Below are positions 32,977 to 42,450 of a stretch of DNA of 64,000 nt, in pieces (positions within the stretch are counted from its first letter, which is position 1; each line of letters opens with the position of its first letter). Made by a program: the position numbers and the translations under genes. A model generated the notes under the pieces. It did not search any database and had not been told where the DNA came from. It was given only the letters and a program-made list of their open reading frames with translations. The stretch comes from Lutimonas saemankumensis (GTDB lineage: Bacteria; Bacteroidota; Bacteroidia; Flavobacteriales; Flavobacteriaceae): assembly GCF_020171465.1 (NCBI RefSeq), contig NZ_JAIUZR010000003.1, positions 744,001-808,000 of the forward strand, written 5' to 3'.

Positions 32977-34317
32977 ATGAAACTATCTTTTCCCCAATTG
33001 AAGAATATTACCGTGCTGATCTGTTTCAGCTTGTTGTATCAATGTGACTCTGACAACAATAAAAGTTCCCCGGATCCTGTTGAAGGCAAAACGATCATTC
33101 CCGATTTTTTTTTCGAAAGAGAGCTTATTCGACTTGGCTATGATGATGCATATGACCAATACGTTCTTACGTCAAACATTGTTGGTGTAAAGAACCTGAA
33201 TTTGAATCGATTAGGGATCAGGGATCTCACAGGAATACAGGATTTTAAAAGTCTGGAATCCCTTGAATGCGCTGATAATATGCTCACAACTCTAGACCTG
33301 AGTCAAAATACCTCCCTTGAGTATTTACGTTGTAATAATAATGAATTAAAAACCATAGAATTTGGGGATCAAGTAAACCTGTATGTGTTGCACTGTGGAG
33401 AAAATAAATTGAATTCACTGGATATAGAGAATATGAACAATCTTATAGCGATTGATTGCCCAGACAATTCTATAAGCATTCTTAACTTGTATAATTTCAA
33501 AAATTTGATATCTCTGGACTGTAGCTCAAACAGAATTAAATCGTTGAGTTTAAATACAAATAAATTCCTAGAAGGATTTTCCTGCAATGGAAATCAGCTG
33601 TCTTCTATTGACCTAAATGGCTTGGATAGTCTTGAAATACTTGATGTAGGTTCTAATGAGATTGAAATTCTGGAAATTAATAATTTAAGCAAGCTACGCA
33701 ACTTAAACTGTTCGTCAAATGATTTAAAATCTCTGGATATTGGATCTAATCCTGAGTTAAGATTTTTAAATTGTGAGTTCAACAATATAGGTAACATAGA
33801 TGTCTCAAATAACAGTAAATTGGAAAGTTTGGATTGTGAATTTAATGCGTTGCAGGAATTAAATGTTTCTAACTTGAATCAGGTTATCTCTTTATGGGTT
33901 GGAGGTAATCAACTCAGAAACCTTGATATTAGTAACAATTTAAATCTTGAAGATCTAAGATGTTTTAAGAATGAACTCCGTGATTTAGATTTAAGTTCAA
34001 ATACAGAATTAAGAAGTATATTTTGTTCAAACAATCCTCTGGGAGAAATTGATCTGAGTAATAATGTGAACCTCATTTATGCATTCTGCCAATTCAATGA
34101 TCTGAATCAAATTGATATTACAAATAATCCTGACTTGACTTACATCAGTTTTAGCGACAATAACCTGTCGAAGCTGGATATAAGTAAACATACCAGATTG
34201 TATAATGTAGATGTTACGAATAACAAATTGACCTGTATTAAAGTCAATGAGGACCAATTGAATGCCACCTGGATCAAGAAAGATAGCACCGCTGTTTTGG
34301 CATTAGAATGTGACTGA
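32977..34317 (+). CDS. Leucine-rich-repeat lipoprotein
   Basis: The 446-residue protein has a lipoprotein signal ('CFSLLYQCDSD', Cys near 23) and a Ser/Asn/Pro linker. Residues about 42-75 form the cap 'IPDFFFERELIRLGYDDAYD'. Then come about 16 repeats of 21 residues with the frame 'LxxLxCxxNxLxxLDLSxN', and a closing cap 'LTCIKVNEDQLNATWIKK'. It is probably displayed on the outer membrane for protein or glycan binding. Its caps closely parallel those of the T9SS-secreted LRR protein at 46850, so the two are paralogues with different anchors. Confidence 0.88.
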   Translation: MKLSFPQLKNITVLICFSLLYQCDSDNNKSSPDPVEGKTIIPDFFFERELIRLGYDDAYDQYVLTSNIVGVKNLNLNRLGIRDLTGIQDFKSLESLECADNMLTTLDLSQNTSLEYLRCNNNELKTIEFGDQVNLYVLHCGENKLNSLDIENMNNLIAIDCPDNSISILNLYNFKNLISLDCSSNRIKSLSLNTNKFLEGFSCNGNQLSSIDLNGLDSLEILDVGSNEIEILEINNLSKLRNLNCSSNDLKSLDIGSNPELRFLNCEFNNIGNIDVSNNSKLESLDCEFNALQELNVSNLNQVISLWVGGNQLRNLDISNNLNLEDLRCFKNELRDLDLSSNTELRSIFCSNNPLGEIDLSNNVNLIYAFCQFNDLNQIDITNNPDLTYISFSDNNLSKLDISKHTRLYNVDVTNNKLTCIKVNEDQLNATWIKKDSTAVLALECD

Positions 34318-34330
34318 TTTTAAGACATCC

Positions 34331-37300
34331 TTAAAAGATTCCCTGGGCTCCACTTTTCAGGGTTTTTAAAAAGGTGTGGGCTTCCTGAAGGTCTAAAGAT
34401 GATTCAAATCCTTCGGTAAATCCATCATAACATTCCTGTAAAAGTTGTTGGGCTTGTTCGGTCTTTCCTTGTTCTTGCCAGAGACCGGCCAGATCCATGA
34501 CTGCGCGAATCTCAAAGGTGCCGGCGCCTTGATTTTCGGCTAGTTCCAAAGATTTTTCAAACTCTCGCTCAACCAATTCCAGGGGTTTTTCCAATATCTT
34601 TAAAGCACGTCCTCGGATTCTGAACAATTCGGCCGTCTGGATATGGGTGCCCGTCTGGTTTACATGGTTCAGGATCTTTGTGATCCAATCCAGGCAACGA
34701 GATGGGTCTCCATGGATCAGGTGGCATTCAGCCACTAATGCCGACATGGTTACCGCAAAGGCTTTGAATCCAATGTCAAAGCATACCTGTATCAATTGTA
34801 CAACTTGCTGATATGAGGATTGATTCCCCTGACATGCAAGGGCCAGATGATAATAGACTTCTGCAGTCAGATTAAATACAGGATCGCCAAATTCTCTTGC
34901 TATTGGGAGATATCGTTCAATGATACTTTGACATTCACTCCATTTTTTGGCCAGCAGGCAATACAAGGCAGGAAAGGTGTATACATGATACAGGCTCGTG
35001 GAATCCTGATATTCTTTGTCCACATAAGTAAACAGCTCTTTCGCCAGGTCTTCAGCCTGATCGAACAGCCCTGCAATCTGAAGGTTCAGGGCATACCAGC
35101 CCTTCGTGGCATAGGGCATATAGCCGGCAGGTGCTAATTCCCAGGGAAAGGGGAGTGACGGATCAAAAATCTCAAGGGCTCGTTTAAAATAGGGATGAGA
35201 GTTTTTGATTTCGCCTCGAACAACTTTACCTCCTTTAAAATGAGTGACGAACAATTTAAACCAGTAACCGTTTTCTGGATCCTCAGCCAGTTTAGTCATA
35301 TGCGCTGATAACTTATCAAAGGAATCGTAATCCTCAGTATTAAAGAAATAATTGAGCAGGTTTAATTGAATAAGGGCCAGTTTAGGGCTCAATTCCAGTC
35401 TTTTTGCTATTTCTTCGGCCTTGTTAAAGGTTTCTTTTACCAAGGGATGCGGGAAGCCATGAGATACCATATAACTTCCTCCAAGTGTCAGCCTGAAGTC
35501 GAGTTCCAGACTGTTACGTTCTGCTTGGTTTTTTACATTTGGCAGTAATTCAAGCCCTTTAGTCAAGTGCGCTACGGCCTCTTTTGCGGCGTTGGTCTTA
35601 CTGGCATGCTGTCCTGCAATGAGCCATTGTGGTATGGCGTCTAAAGGCTTGCCGGCCTCGGTAAGGTGATGGGCCAGCAGTTCAGGTTGATTTTCACAGA
35701 TAAGTTTAAAATTTTCCTGCAGTACTTTTGCAAAGGTCTGATGGATTTGCTGTCGACGGATCCTCAGCATGGATCCATAGGCGGTTTCCTGGATCAAAGC
35801 GTGTTTGAACTTGAATTCAGATGCCTGATCTTTTTCCGTTTTCTGAAATATATCTGCATGGAGCAGTTTACTGATGGCAGCTTCAATTTTGTCTGCTTCT
35901 TCAGGAAGCATTGCCCTGAGCATTTCCAAAGAAAACTCACGACCGATCACCGAACTGACCTGAACGATTTCCTTAACGTCTTTTAATTGGTCCAGACGTG
36001 CCAGGAGAGAGTCTTTTAAGGTCGATGGGATATCCATGGATGACAAGGATCCCATAAGTTCATAGTGGTCATGCTTTTCGATTAGCCGGTCAGACTCCAT
36101 TACCATTTTGGTCAGTTCTTCAACAAAGAGCGGAACCCCTTCGGTCTTTTCAATGATTTTATCAAGAATTGCTGACGGAAGATTCTTACCCTTGGCCTGG
36201 TAAAGGCAAATTTCCTTCATATCACGGGGGGTCAACCTTGACAAATCTATATTGCTCAGGCCTTCAAAATTAGCCAGGTCATGGCGTAAAGTTGGACGGG
36301 TTGTTCCAAGAAACAACAAACTCTTTTTTTCTGTCTGTGGAATAAATGTTTTGAGCCATTCCAGGGTAGAGGCATCTGCCCAGTGCAGGTCCTCGATGAT
36401 CAGGAGAACCGTTTTTCCGCCGATAAGTTCAAGCAAAACCTGGCTGATCGCTTCCATGATCTTTTGCCTTTTTGCAAAGGGGCTCATCGCAAGAGGAGGA
36501 AACTCATCAGATGAAATACCCATATACTCAGCAAGTAAAGGGATAGTGTGCACCACGGCAGGCAGCTCGTTGTTTATAAATATTTTGAGCTTTTCTGCTC
36601 TTTGATCGTTGGTATCTTCGGCTTTGATTTGTGTCAGGTCATTCTGGATCAATTCCAGGAGAGGATATAAGGCGCTATAAACCTGATAGGTGGAGCATCT
36701 TGCTTCAAGTATCAATCCTTTTTCCTCCTTCAGGACCTCTTTCTCCAGCTGATCAACCAGTCTGGATTTGCCTATACCTGCCTCACCTGTGAGCAAGGTA
36801 CATGTTCCCTGGCCATTTTTTGCCTTCTCCCATTGCCGTTGGAGTTGCTTGAGTTCTTTTTCTCGGCCAACCAGAGGGGACAGCCCTTTTCCCCGGGCTA
36901 TATCCAGCCTGGTTCTGGCACCGGTTTCCTTTATGACTTCAAAGACCTCCATAGGCTCGGTAATACCTTTCAGCATTTTTTTGCCTATACTTTTAACCTC
37001 AAACCAGCCTTTGATCAGGTGATAGGTCTGTGCGCTGACCACCAATCCGTTATGGGGCGCCAGGCCTTCTAAACGGGCCGCAATATTAACCGTTTCACCA
37101 AGTGCCAGGTGTTCATCAACAATGACAATCCCGGTGTGTATTCCAACGCGTAACTTGACATAAATATCGTCTCCGGTTTCCCATCGTTTGCGTACTTTCC
37201 ACATGGCATCAAGGATTGCTAATCCGGTTTGAACCCCGGTTATGGCAGCATTTTCCAGACCTTCCGGATATCCGAAATAAACCAGGAGGCCATCGCCCAG

Positions 37301-37576
37301 ATAATTGCCAACCTTGCCTCCGTAACGCTCGATCACCTCTTCGGCAACTTCGTGATAATCGAGGATCATTTGTCGGTAGTCTTCAGGGTCCATTCGCTCG
37401 GAAAGCGGGGTGGAATCAACCAGGTCACAAAACAAGATGGTCAGTTGCCGACGCTCAGCTGTGTCTTTCTTTTCTTTGGAGACAGTCTTTTGAGAAGAGG
37501 AAAGATTCGAGCCACAATTTTGACAGAAATTAGCTTGATCAGGATTTTTCTCCTGACAATGGGCACAGATTTTCAT
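34331..37576 (-). CDS. Class III nucleotide cyclase fused to Zn ribbon, AAA ATPase and TPR
   Basis: From the ATG at 37576 the product has 1081 residues. Residues 1-25 are a zinc ribbon ('CAHCQEKNPDQANFCQNC'). The cyclase domain (about 40-215) keeps both metal Asp sites ('FCDLVDST' and 'YLGDGLLVYFG') and the transition-state Asn/Arg ('GETVNIAARLE'). An AAA ATPase domain (about 230-560) has the Walker A 'LLTGEAGIGKSRL' and Walker B-like 'VLLIIEDLHWAD'. TPR-like helices fill the remainder. Such proteins are large signalling ATPases that probably make cAMP or cGMP. An upstream in-frame start at 37609 lacks support because the zinc ribbon is complete from 37576. Confidence 0.88.
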   Translation of the reverse strand: MKICAHCQEKNPDQANFCQNCGSNLSSSQKTVSKEKKDTAERRQLTILFCDLVDSTPLSERMDPEDYRQMILDYHEVAEEVIERYGGKVGNYLGDGLLVYFGYPEGLENAAITGVQTGLAILDAMWKVRKRWETGDDIYVKLRVGIHTGIVIVDEHLALGETVNIAARLEGLAPHNGLVVSAQTYHLIKGWFEVKSIGKKMLKGITEPMEVFEVIKETGARTRLDIARGKGLSPLVGREKELKQLQRQWEKAKNGQGTCTLLTGEAGIGKSRLVDQLEKEVLKEEKGLILEARCSTYQVYSALYPLLELIQNDLTQIKAEDTNDQRAEKLKIFINNELPAVVHTIPLLAEYMGISSDEFPPLAMSPFAKRQKIMEAISQVLLELIGGKTVLLIIEDLHWADASTLEWLKTFIPQTEKKSLLFLGTTRPTLRHDLANFEGLSNIDLSRLTPRDMKEICLYQAKGKNLPSAILDKIIEKTEGVPLFVEELTKMVMESDRLIEKHDHYELMGSLSSMDIPSTLKDSLLARLDQLKDVKEIVQVSSVIGREFSLEMLRAMLPEEADKIEAAISKLLHADIFQKTEKDQASEFKFKHALIQETAYGSMLRIRRQQIHQTFAKVLQENFKLICENQPELLAHHLTEAGKPLDAIPQWLIAGQHASKTNAAKEAVAHLTKGLELLPNVKNQAERNSLELDFRLTLGGSYMVSHGFPHPLVKETFNKAEEIAKRLELSPKLALIQLNLLNYFFNTEDYDSFDKLSAHMTKLAEDPENGYWFKLFVTHFKGGKVVRGEIKNSHPYFKRALEIFDPSLPFPWELAPAGYMPYATKGWYALNLQIAGLFDQAEDLAKELFTYVDKEYQDSTSLYHVYTFPALYCLLAKKWSECQSIIERYLPIAREFGDPVFNLTAEVYYHLALACQGNQSSYQQVVQLIQVCFDIGFKAFAVTMSALVAECHLIHGDPSRCLDWITKILNHVNQTGTHIQTAELFRIRGRALKILEKPLELVEREFEKSLELAENQGAGTFEIRAVMDLAGLWQEQGKTEQAQQLLQECYDGFTEGFESSLDLQEAHTFLKTLKSGAQGIF

Positions 37577-37819
37577 ACTACAACATTTTAAGTTTATAGA
37601 TGACGGCAAATCGTCAATAAGTTAGTCATAATTCAGGATAATTCAAAAACGAAACTGCACGGGTCCATGAGCTGCCATTTACACATGAGGGAAACAGGAA
37701 ACATCTTGGACCCATACAACTCGTGAATATGACATACGTTTCACATCACAATTTTTCTCCTTCGGAAAGTATTTGGGGCTGTTCGTACCAGAATAGTTTT
37801 TATTGAGCGGTTTGAATAT

Positions 37820-37827
37820 TACATTTG
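37820..37827 (+). promoter_or_regulatory. -7 box TACATTTG next to the DUF3500 start
   Basis: TACATTTG matches TAnnTTTG fully and ends four bases before the ATG at 37832. If used, the transcript would begin at or near the start codon. The -33 element is not clear. Confidence 0.35.
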
Positions 37828-37831
37828 GTTT

Positions 37832-38842
37832 ATGAAATATAAGAACATTACTCTAAGCCTGATTCTAATACTGTCTGTATTGTTGGTAGCTTTTACCTAT
37901 ACACGAAACTCACCCGTAACGGACTTTATCAAGGCTCTGGATGAAGAGCAACTTGAAAAAGCCCAATTGCCTTTTGATGATTTAAGCAGGGAGACCTGGC
38001 ATTTCCTTCCGGGTAAGATGTGGCCGAGAAAAGGGATTCTTCTTAAGGATTTAAATCCCAAACAGAAAGAACTCGCCTTCTCACTCCTGCATGATCATTT
38101 AAGTGAGGCCGGATACAAAAAGATCATGAGTATCATCGACCTGGAAAATGTACTGATTGAGATGGGACAGGACAAGGATTTCAGGGACCCGAACAGGTAT
38201 TTTGTTGCCATTTATGGAGACCCTTTAAAAGACGATCTATGGGCCTGGTCGTTTGAAGGACATCACTTGTCACTTAATTTCACCATCACCAATAAAAAAG
38301 TGAGTATGACGCCACGTTTTCTGGGAGCCAACCCGGCCACAATACCCATTGGAAAGAAAAAAGGTCAACGGGCTTTGAAAGCGGAAGAGGACATGGCTTT
38401 TGAACTGGTCAATTCACTGGACTCCAGCCAGAGGATCAAAGCCATTTTTAGTACAAGGTCTTATTTTGAAATCGTCACCTCCAATGCTACTGAAGTAGGC
38501 CCTCTGAGACCTGTGGGAATCAAATTTGCCGAATTGAACGAGGAGCAGCAAAAGCATTTACTGGCCCTGATCAATGAATATCTGTCTGTAATGCCCGTGG
38601 ATATTGCAAAACAACGCAGGGCAGAAATTGAAAAGGAAAATCTGTCAGAGATTCGATTCGGATGGGCTGGAGCTACAGAACCAGGTGAGGGGCATTACTA
38701 CCGAATTCAAGGACATTCCTTTTTGATAGAATTTGACAACACGATCAATAATGCCAACCACATCCATACTGTCTGGCGTGATTTTGACGGAGACTTTGGA
38801 AAAGATATCATCAGGGAACACTATCTGGAGTCGAGTCATTAG
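37832..38842 (+). CDS. DUF3500 domain protein
   Basis: The 336-residue protein has an N-terminal signal or anchor ('NITLSLILILSVLLVAFTY'). The body matches DUF3500: 'WHFLPGKMWPRKGILLKDLNPKQ', 'LLHDHLSEAGYKKI', 'WAWSFEGHHLSLNFT', 'TPRFLGANPA', and a late 'FGWAGATEPGEGHYYRIQGHSFLIEFDN'. The conserved His residues suggest a metal or haem-binding exported protein, but no function is established. Its stop overlaps the stop of the convergent DUF6090 gene by four bases. Confidence 0.87.
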   Translation: MKYKNITLSLILILSVLLVAFTYTRNSPVTDFIKALDEEQLEKAQLPFDDLSRETWHFLPGKMWPRKGILLKDLNPKQKELAFSLLHDHLSEAGYKKIMSIIDLENVLIEMGQDKDFRDPNRYFVAIYGDPLKDDLWAWSFEGHHLSLNFTITNKKVSMTPRFLGANPATIPIGKKKGQRALKAEEDMAFELVNSLDSSQRIKAIFSTRSYFEIVTSNATEVGPLRPVGIKFAELNEEQQKHLLALINEYLSVMPVDIAKQRRAEIEKENLSEIRFGWAGATEPGEGHYYRIQGHSFLIEFDNTINNANHIHTVWRDFDGDFGKDIIREHYLESSH

Positions 38843-39570
38843 TGCTCTATTTTACTCAATCTTTGATCTATTTTTTCAATTAACTCAGTAGAGGCTTGAA
38901 TTGTATTGATAAGAATCCTTAGGTTCATTTTTTTGACATCCATAAATATCCCCAAAGATAATTTGTATGTCATGTCTTGCTTGAGAGCTTCAAAATCACG
39001 AGGTTCAGCTTTTGAATCAATGTGTCTGTAATACTTGAAGTCTTCCCGGAGATAGGTGAGCATATAATTGTAGAAATCATCACGAATTTCTCTGATTCCG
39101 TCCTCCATATCCTGTACAGAATAATCGTAATAATTATTAATAGCAAAGCGCAGGCTGTTATCATCGATTAGTTGATTTCCCGAAATTTTAATGGATTCAT
39201 AAATTCCCTTATGAAAATCCATATCATCATAGACCATAGCCATTCCAAAATGAATATTCAAAGAATCATGATAGGGCTGATCGCTTGATAGACTTTGTAT
39301 GACAATCTCACAGGCTCTAATACGACTATTTAAACTAATCTTCATTAGGTCCATCGCTACAAGATCCGTTTCAATATTTTTTTTAAGTTCTGTAAGCGTT
39401 AAATACTCCAGTTTCCTTGCCTTTTTATCAGCATTCCAGGTATTGATTTGTAAAGCAATCAAGATTCCAATCACAACTAATATAATTTCACCAAAGGCAT
39501 ATCTTGCATACTTTAAAGGCCGGTTGTCATCAGCCATTTTTTTACGAATTTTTCTAAAAAAGGGGATCAT
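38839..39570 (-). CDS. DUF6090 family membrane protein
   Basis: The 243-residue protein has the constant N-terminus and membrane helix (one change, AFGEIILVV for AIGEIILVV). Its C-terminal domain is diverged, with 'GIYESIKISGNQLIDDNSLR' at the position of the 'NSGxL' motif. A conserved promoter-like box lies at 39589-39599, 19 nt upstream. It stands alone, without a tandem partner. Function unknown. Confidence 0.85.
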   Translation of the reverse strand: MIPFFRKIRKKMADDNRPLKYARYAFGEIILVVIGILIALQINTWNADKKARKLEYLTLTELKKNIETDLVAMDLMKISLNSRIRACEIVIQSLSSDQPYHDSLNIHFGMAMVYDDMDFHKGIYESIKISGNQLIDDNSLRFAINNYYDYSVQDMEDGIREIRDDFYNYMLTYLREDFKYYRHIDSKAEPRDFEALKQDMTYKLSLGIFMDVKKMNLRILINTIQASTELIEKIDQRLSKIEH

Positions 39571-39588
39571 GAGTTGGTTTCTTGAATC

Positions 39589-39599
39589 CTAAATATAGG
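39589..39599 (-). promoter_or_regulatory. Conserved DUF6090 promoter-like box
   Basis: The minus strand reads CCTATATTTAG, 19 nt before the ATG at 39570, as at the other loci. The preceding bases (ATTCATTTTCC) are nearly the same as at 19880 and 27125. Confidence 0.6.
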
Positions 39600-39650
39600 A
39601 AAATGAATTCAGAACCGAGAAAAATGAAGAAGATCAGAAAGACAAAATGA

Positions 39651-39688
39651 AAAACACAGTTAAAAAGGTTCCTTTTTAACTGTGTTTT
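39651..39688 (-). terminator. Strong symmetric terminator hairpin
   Basis: AAAACACAGTTAAAAAGG and CCTTTTTAACTGTGTTTT are perfect complements. The T-run on the minus strand (…GTGTTTTTCATTTT) makes this the terminator of the copper-type operon ending at 39719. The symmetry could also stop + strand transcripts. Confidence 0.85.
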
Positions 39689-39718
39689 TGATAAAATACT
39701 TTTTAATTGATGCAGGGG

Positions 39719-40084
39719 TCAATTCTTAGACTCTCCCTCATGATCCTTCTTTACTTCGTCATCCCTGTATTGGCAGCATCCGTGAATCGATTGATAAGCC
39801 TCGTCTGAAGCCTTGACGGCCTGGGTGTCGTGCCCAACAGCTGCAATACTTTCCGAAATGCTTTCCACATTTGTTTTACTTGCATCGTAAATAAGGGCCA
39901 GTTCATGGGTTTGAACACTCCAAACGGCAGATTTAACTCCCTTGGTCTTAATGGCGGCCTTTTCAATTCGTGCTTTGCACATACCGCAGACGCCGTCAAC
40001 TTCAATACTTGCTTTTGCATTCTTGTCCTGAGCGAAGCTGATATTGATCATCAATAGTGCTAAAATGGTGATAAACTGTTTCAT
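39719..40084 (-). CDS. Exported heavy-metal-associated (HMA) domain protein
   Basis: The 121-residue protein has a signal peptide ('LALLMINISFAQ') and an HMA domain with the metal-binding 'CGMC' (Cys33 and Cys36), 'KGVKSAVWSVQTHELALIY' and 'ESIAAVGHDT'. A C-terminal Cys pair with His ('HGCCQY') may add a second metal site. It probably carries Cu(I) in the periplasm. It lies downstream of a TonB receptor and an HYC_CC_PP gene, a grouping seen around copper handling in this phylum. Confidence 0.88.
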   Translation of the reverse strand: MKQFITILALLMINISFAQDKNAKASIEVDGVCGMCKARIEKAAIKTKGVKSAVWSVQTHELALIYDASKTNVESISESIAAVGHDTQAVKASDEAYQSIHGCCQYRDDEVKKDHEGESKN

Positions 40085-40096
40085 AATTTTCTATTT

Positions 40097-40140
40097 ATTA
40101 ATGTTACTAATTCATTTTATTAATGTTACTAATTCATTTT
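40097..40140. repeat. 22-bp perfect tandem duplication
   Basis: ATTAATGTTACTAATTCATT plus TT occurs twice, at 40097-40118 and 40119-40140. The second copy covers the last codons and stop of the TonB receptor gene, so the first is a duplicated 3' end placed in the gap before the HMA gene. Confidence 0.92.
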
Positions 40141-42378
40141 AAATCGTAATCCTGCATAATACATGCTGCCGAATATTGGTCCATACACAAAATTGGTGTC
40201 AAAATTAGGACCAAAAGGATCCTCGGCGCTTATGATAGGATCAGGTTGTCTAAGGTTGGTCACGTTTTCCCCGCCTAAATAAATTTCAAATTTGGGTGAA
40301 AATACTTTGGTAACCTGCGCGTTAAGCGTTGCTACCGTTGGTGAAAATTCATCGCGCTGGTATTCCACAGGACTCAGTGACGTATCCGGAAAACGTTGCT
40401 CACTCAGCCAGTTAAAAGTGGCATCAAACTTCCATGGAGCCTGAACATTCTGACCAAAAAGTTCATAGGCCAGATTTACAAAAACACGATGTTCGGGAAC
40501 CAAAGGTTTTATTCTTCTTCCATCCTGGTAATCTGTTTGGATATTGTAATATTTATAGGCCGTCCTTAAATCAAAACGTTCCGCAATATTATAATTGATT
40601 TCCAATTGAAAACTATTGGCAAAACTCTGGCCCTCGAGATTATAAAAGCTGATTTCATAAGGATTTTCCCAGTCTACAACTACTTGATTTTCAAAAGTTG
40701 TGCGATAATAATCTAAAGTAATATCTGCCTTTCTCTCAAAAAGGTTGAAACCTTGTAAAAAGCTTACTCCGTAGTTCCAGGCAATTTCAGGGTCAAGCCC
40801 GTAGATCTGCCCTCCGTCATCGAGAATATTGATCTGTCGCGAACTGGCAAACAGGTTCTGGTTCTCTGCAAAAATATTGGCACTGCGTTTTCCACGGCCA
40901 ATAGAGGCCCTCAGGGCGGATTTTTCCCAGGGGGTGTATCGCAGGTGTAAGCGTGGAGTAAGAAAAAAGCCCAGTCTGTTGTGCTGATCGGCTCGGATTC
41001 CGGCTGTCATAGTAAAGTTGTCCAGATTGTCAAAGGCATATTCAAAAAATCCTCCAATGGCATTATCATTCCTTGCATAATCTGCAGACTCCACAAGTTC
41101 ATTATAATGATCATAAGTAAAGCTGATACCCGTTTTGATCTTGTGCCTCGAATCTGATATAATCGAATTGTAGATCAGGTTGGAGTAGAAGCTTTTATGC
41201 CTGATATCATAGATTCTTTGCCCAAAATAGGAGTTTTGTTCATGATGGCTGTAAGCCAGTTGAAATCCTAAACTTTGATAAGGGATCTCAGGGTTGACGT
41301 AACCCAGTTTAAACGAACCTTCCATTCTTTCGGTATCAATTTCACTTCCCCATGCATTGGTTGTGAACTTATCTGTATCCGGTTTAAAATCTACCTGGCC
41401 TGCTTGTTTACCGTCATTTAAATAACGAAGGTTGATAAAAGTAACGATCCCTTTTTCGGGATTCGTATACTGCCATCTGTTCATCACATTGATCTGGCTA
41501 TACAAGGGCATGTCCAGAAAACCATCATCATTTACATCATGCTTCTTTTGAAGGGTATTACCGTGTACATAGATTCCTGTGCTCCATTTTTCCGATACAG
41601 GAGTGTTGTAATGGGCATTCAATTCAATACGCTGGCTTGAAGCAGCATAGAGGTTCAGGAAAAAATTATGGTCCGTAGTGGGTTTGACCAGCTCTGCGTT
41701 AATCTGACCGGCAATACTTTCAAAGCCGTTAACTACGCTTCCTGCTCCTTTTGTGATCTGAATACTTTCTACCCAGGTACCTGGTATAAAACTGAGCCCC
41801 TGGGCCTGTGAAGCTCCCCTCACAGCTGGAATATTCTCCGTTGCGATGAGGATATAGGGAGAGGTTAGTCCCAGCATCTTGATCTGTCGTGTCCCTGTTA
41901 CGGCATCGGCAAAATTAACATCAATGGATGGGTTGGTTTCAAAACTCTCTGACAGGTTACAACAGGCTGCTTTTAACAGCTCATCGTTGGTCACAGTAAA
42001 GGTATTGGCCGCTTTTAAATAAGACTTTGCCGTACTTTGTTTTTGTGATTTTAATGTAACTTCGTCCAAGTCAGAAGTTGACTGCAATACCTGCCTGATA
42101 AAGGCATTTGAATGCACTTCCAGCGTTATGGTTTTGAAACCGATAAAGGAGATCACTAATTGATGGTACTCCCCGGAATAAGGAACAGAGAATTTTCCGT
42201 CCTCATTTGTCATGGCACCAATGGAAGTATTCTGCCAATAAACATTGGCTCCTGTCAGTGGTACTTCCTTTCCGTCCACCACCTCTAAAACTTCTCCCTT
42301 CAATGTTTCCTGCGCCCGAACAAACAGGGGCAGGGTAAAGACTAAAGCTAAAATCTTTAGTTGATTTCTAAATGACAT
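40129..42378 (-). CDS. TonB-dependent outer-membrane receptor (probably copper-related)
   Basis: The 749-residue protein has a signal peptide ('LVFTLPLFVRAQ'), a carboxypeptidase-like regulatory domain (about 24-110: 'GEVLEVVDGKEVPLTGANV', 'IGAMTNEDGKFSVPY'), a plug domain (about 125-230: 'SIDVNFADAVTGTRQIKMLG', 'VESIQITKGAGSVVNGFESI') and a 22-strand-type barrel ending 'YYAGLRFKMN'. A Cys pair in the plug ('AACCNLSES') is a trait of metal-linked receptors in this group. The neighbours HYC_CC_PP (72 bp upstream) and HMA (downstream) suggest a copper substrate; this is inferred. Confidence 0.88.
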   Translation of the reverse strand: MSFRNQLKILALVFTLPLFVRAQETLKGEVLEVVDGKEVPLTGANVYWQNTSIGAMTNEDGKFSVPYSGEYHQLVISFIGFKTITLEVHSNAFIRQVLQSTSDLDEVTLKSQKQSTAKSYLKAANTFTVTNDELLKAACCNLSESFETNPSIDVNFADAVTGTRQIKMLGLTSPYILIATENIPAVRGASQAQGLSFIPGTWVESIQITKGAGSVVNGFESIAGQINAELVKPTTDHNFFLNLYAASSQRIELNAHYNTPVSEKWSTGIYVHGNTLQKKHDVNDDGFLDMPLYSQINVMNRWQYTNPEKGIVTFINLRYLNDGKQAGQVDFKPDTDKFTTNAWGSEIDTERMEGSFKLGYVNPEIPYQSLGFQLAYSHHEQNSYFGQRIYDIRHKSFYSNLIYNSIISDSRHKIKTGISFTYDHYNELVESADYARNDNAIGGFFEYAFDNLDNFTMTAGIRADQHNRLGFFLTPRLHLRYTPWEKSALRASIGRGKRSANIFAENQNLFASSRQINILDDGGQIYGLDPEIAWNYGVSFLQGFNLFERKADITLDYYRTTFENQVVVDWENPYEISFYNLEGQSFANSFQLEINYNIAERFDLRTAYKYYNIQTDYQDGRRIKPLVPEHRVFVNLAYELFGQNVQAPWKFDATFNWLSEQRFPDTSLSPVEYQRDEFSPTVATLNAQVTKVFSPKFEIYLGGENVTNLRQPDPIISAEDPFGPNFDTNFVYGPIFGSMYYAGLRFKMN

Positions 42379-42450
42379 GTAATATAATTTGATTGATCAT
42401 TATTTTGTTTGCCCGCTCTTTGCAGGGCACACATTGTTAATGACTTCAAA

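Noticed and set aside
37216-37591. Open frames of 105 and 120 codons antisense to the Zn ribbon/cyclase gene
   Set aside because: They are shadows of a strongly supported coding frame on the other strand.
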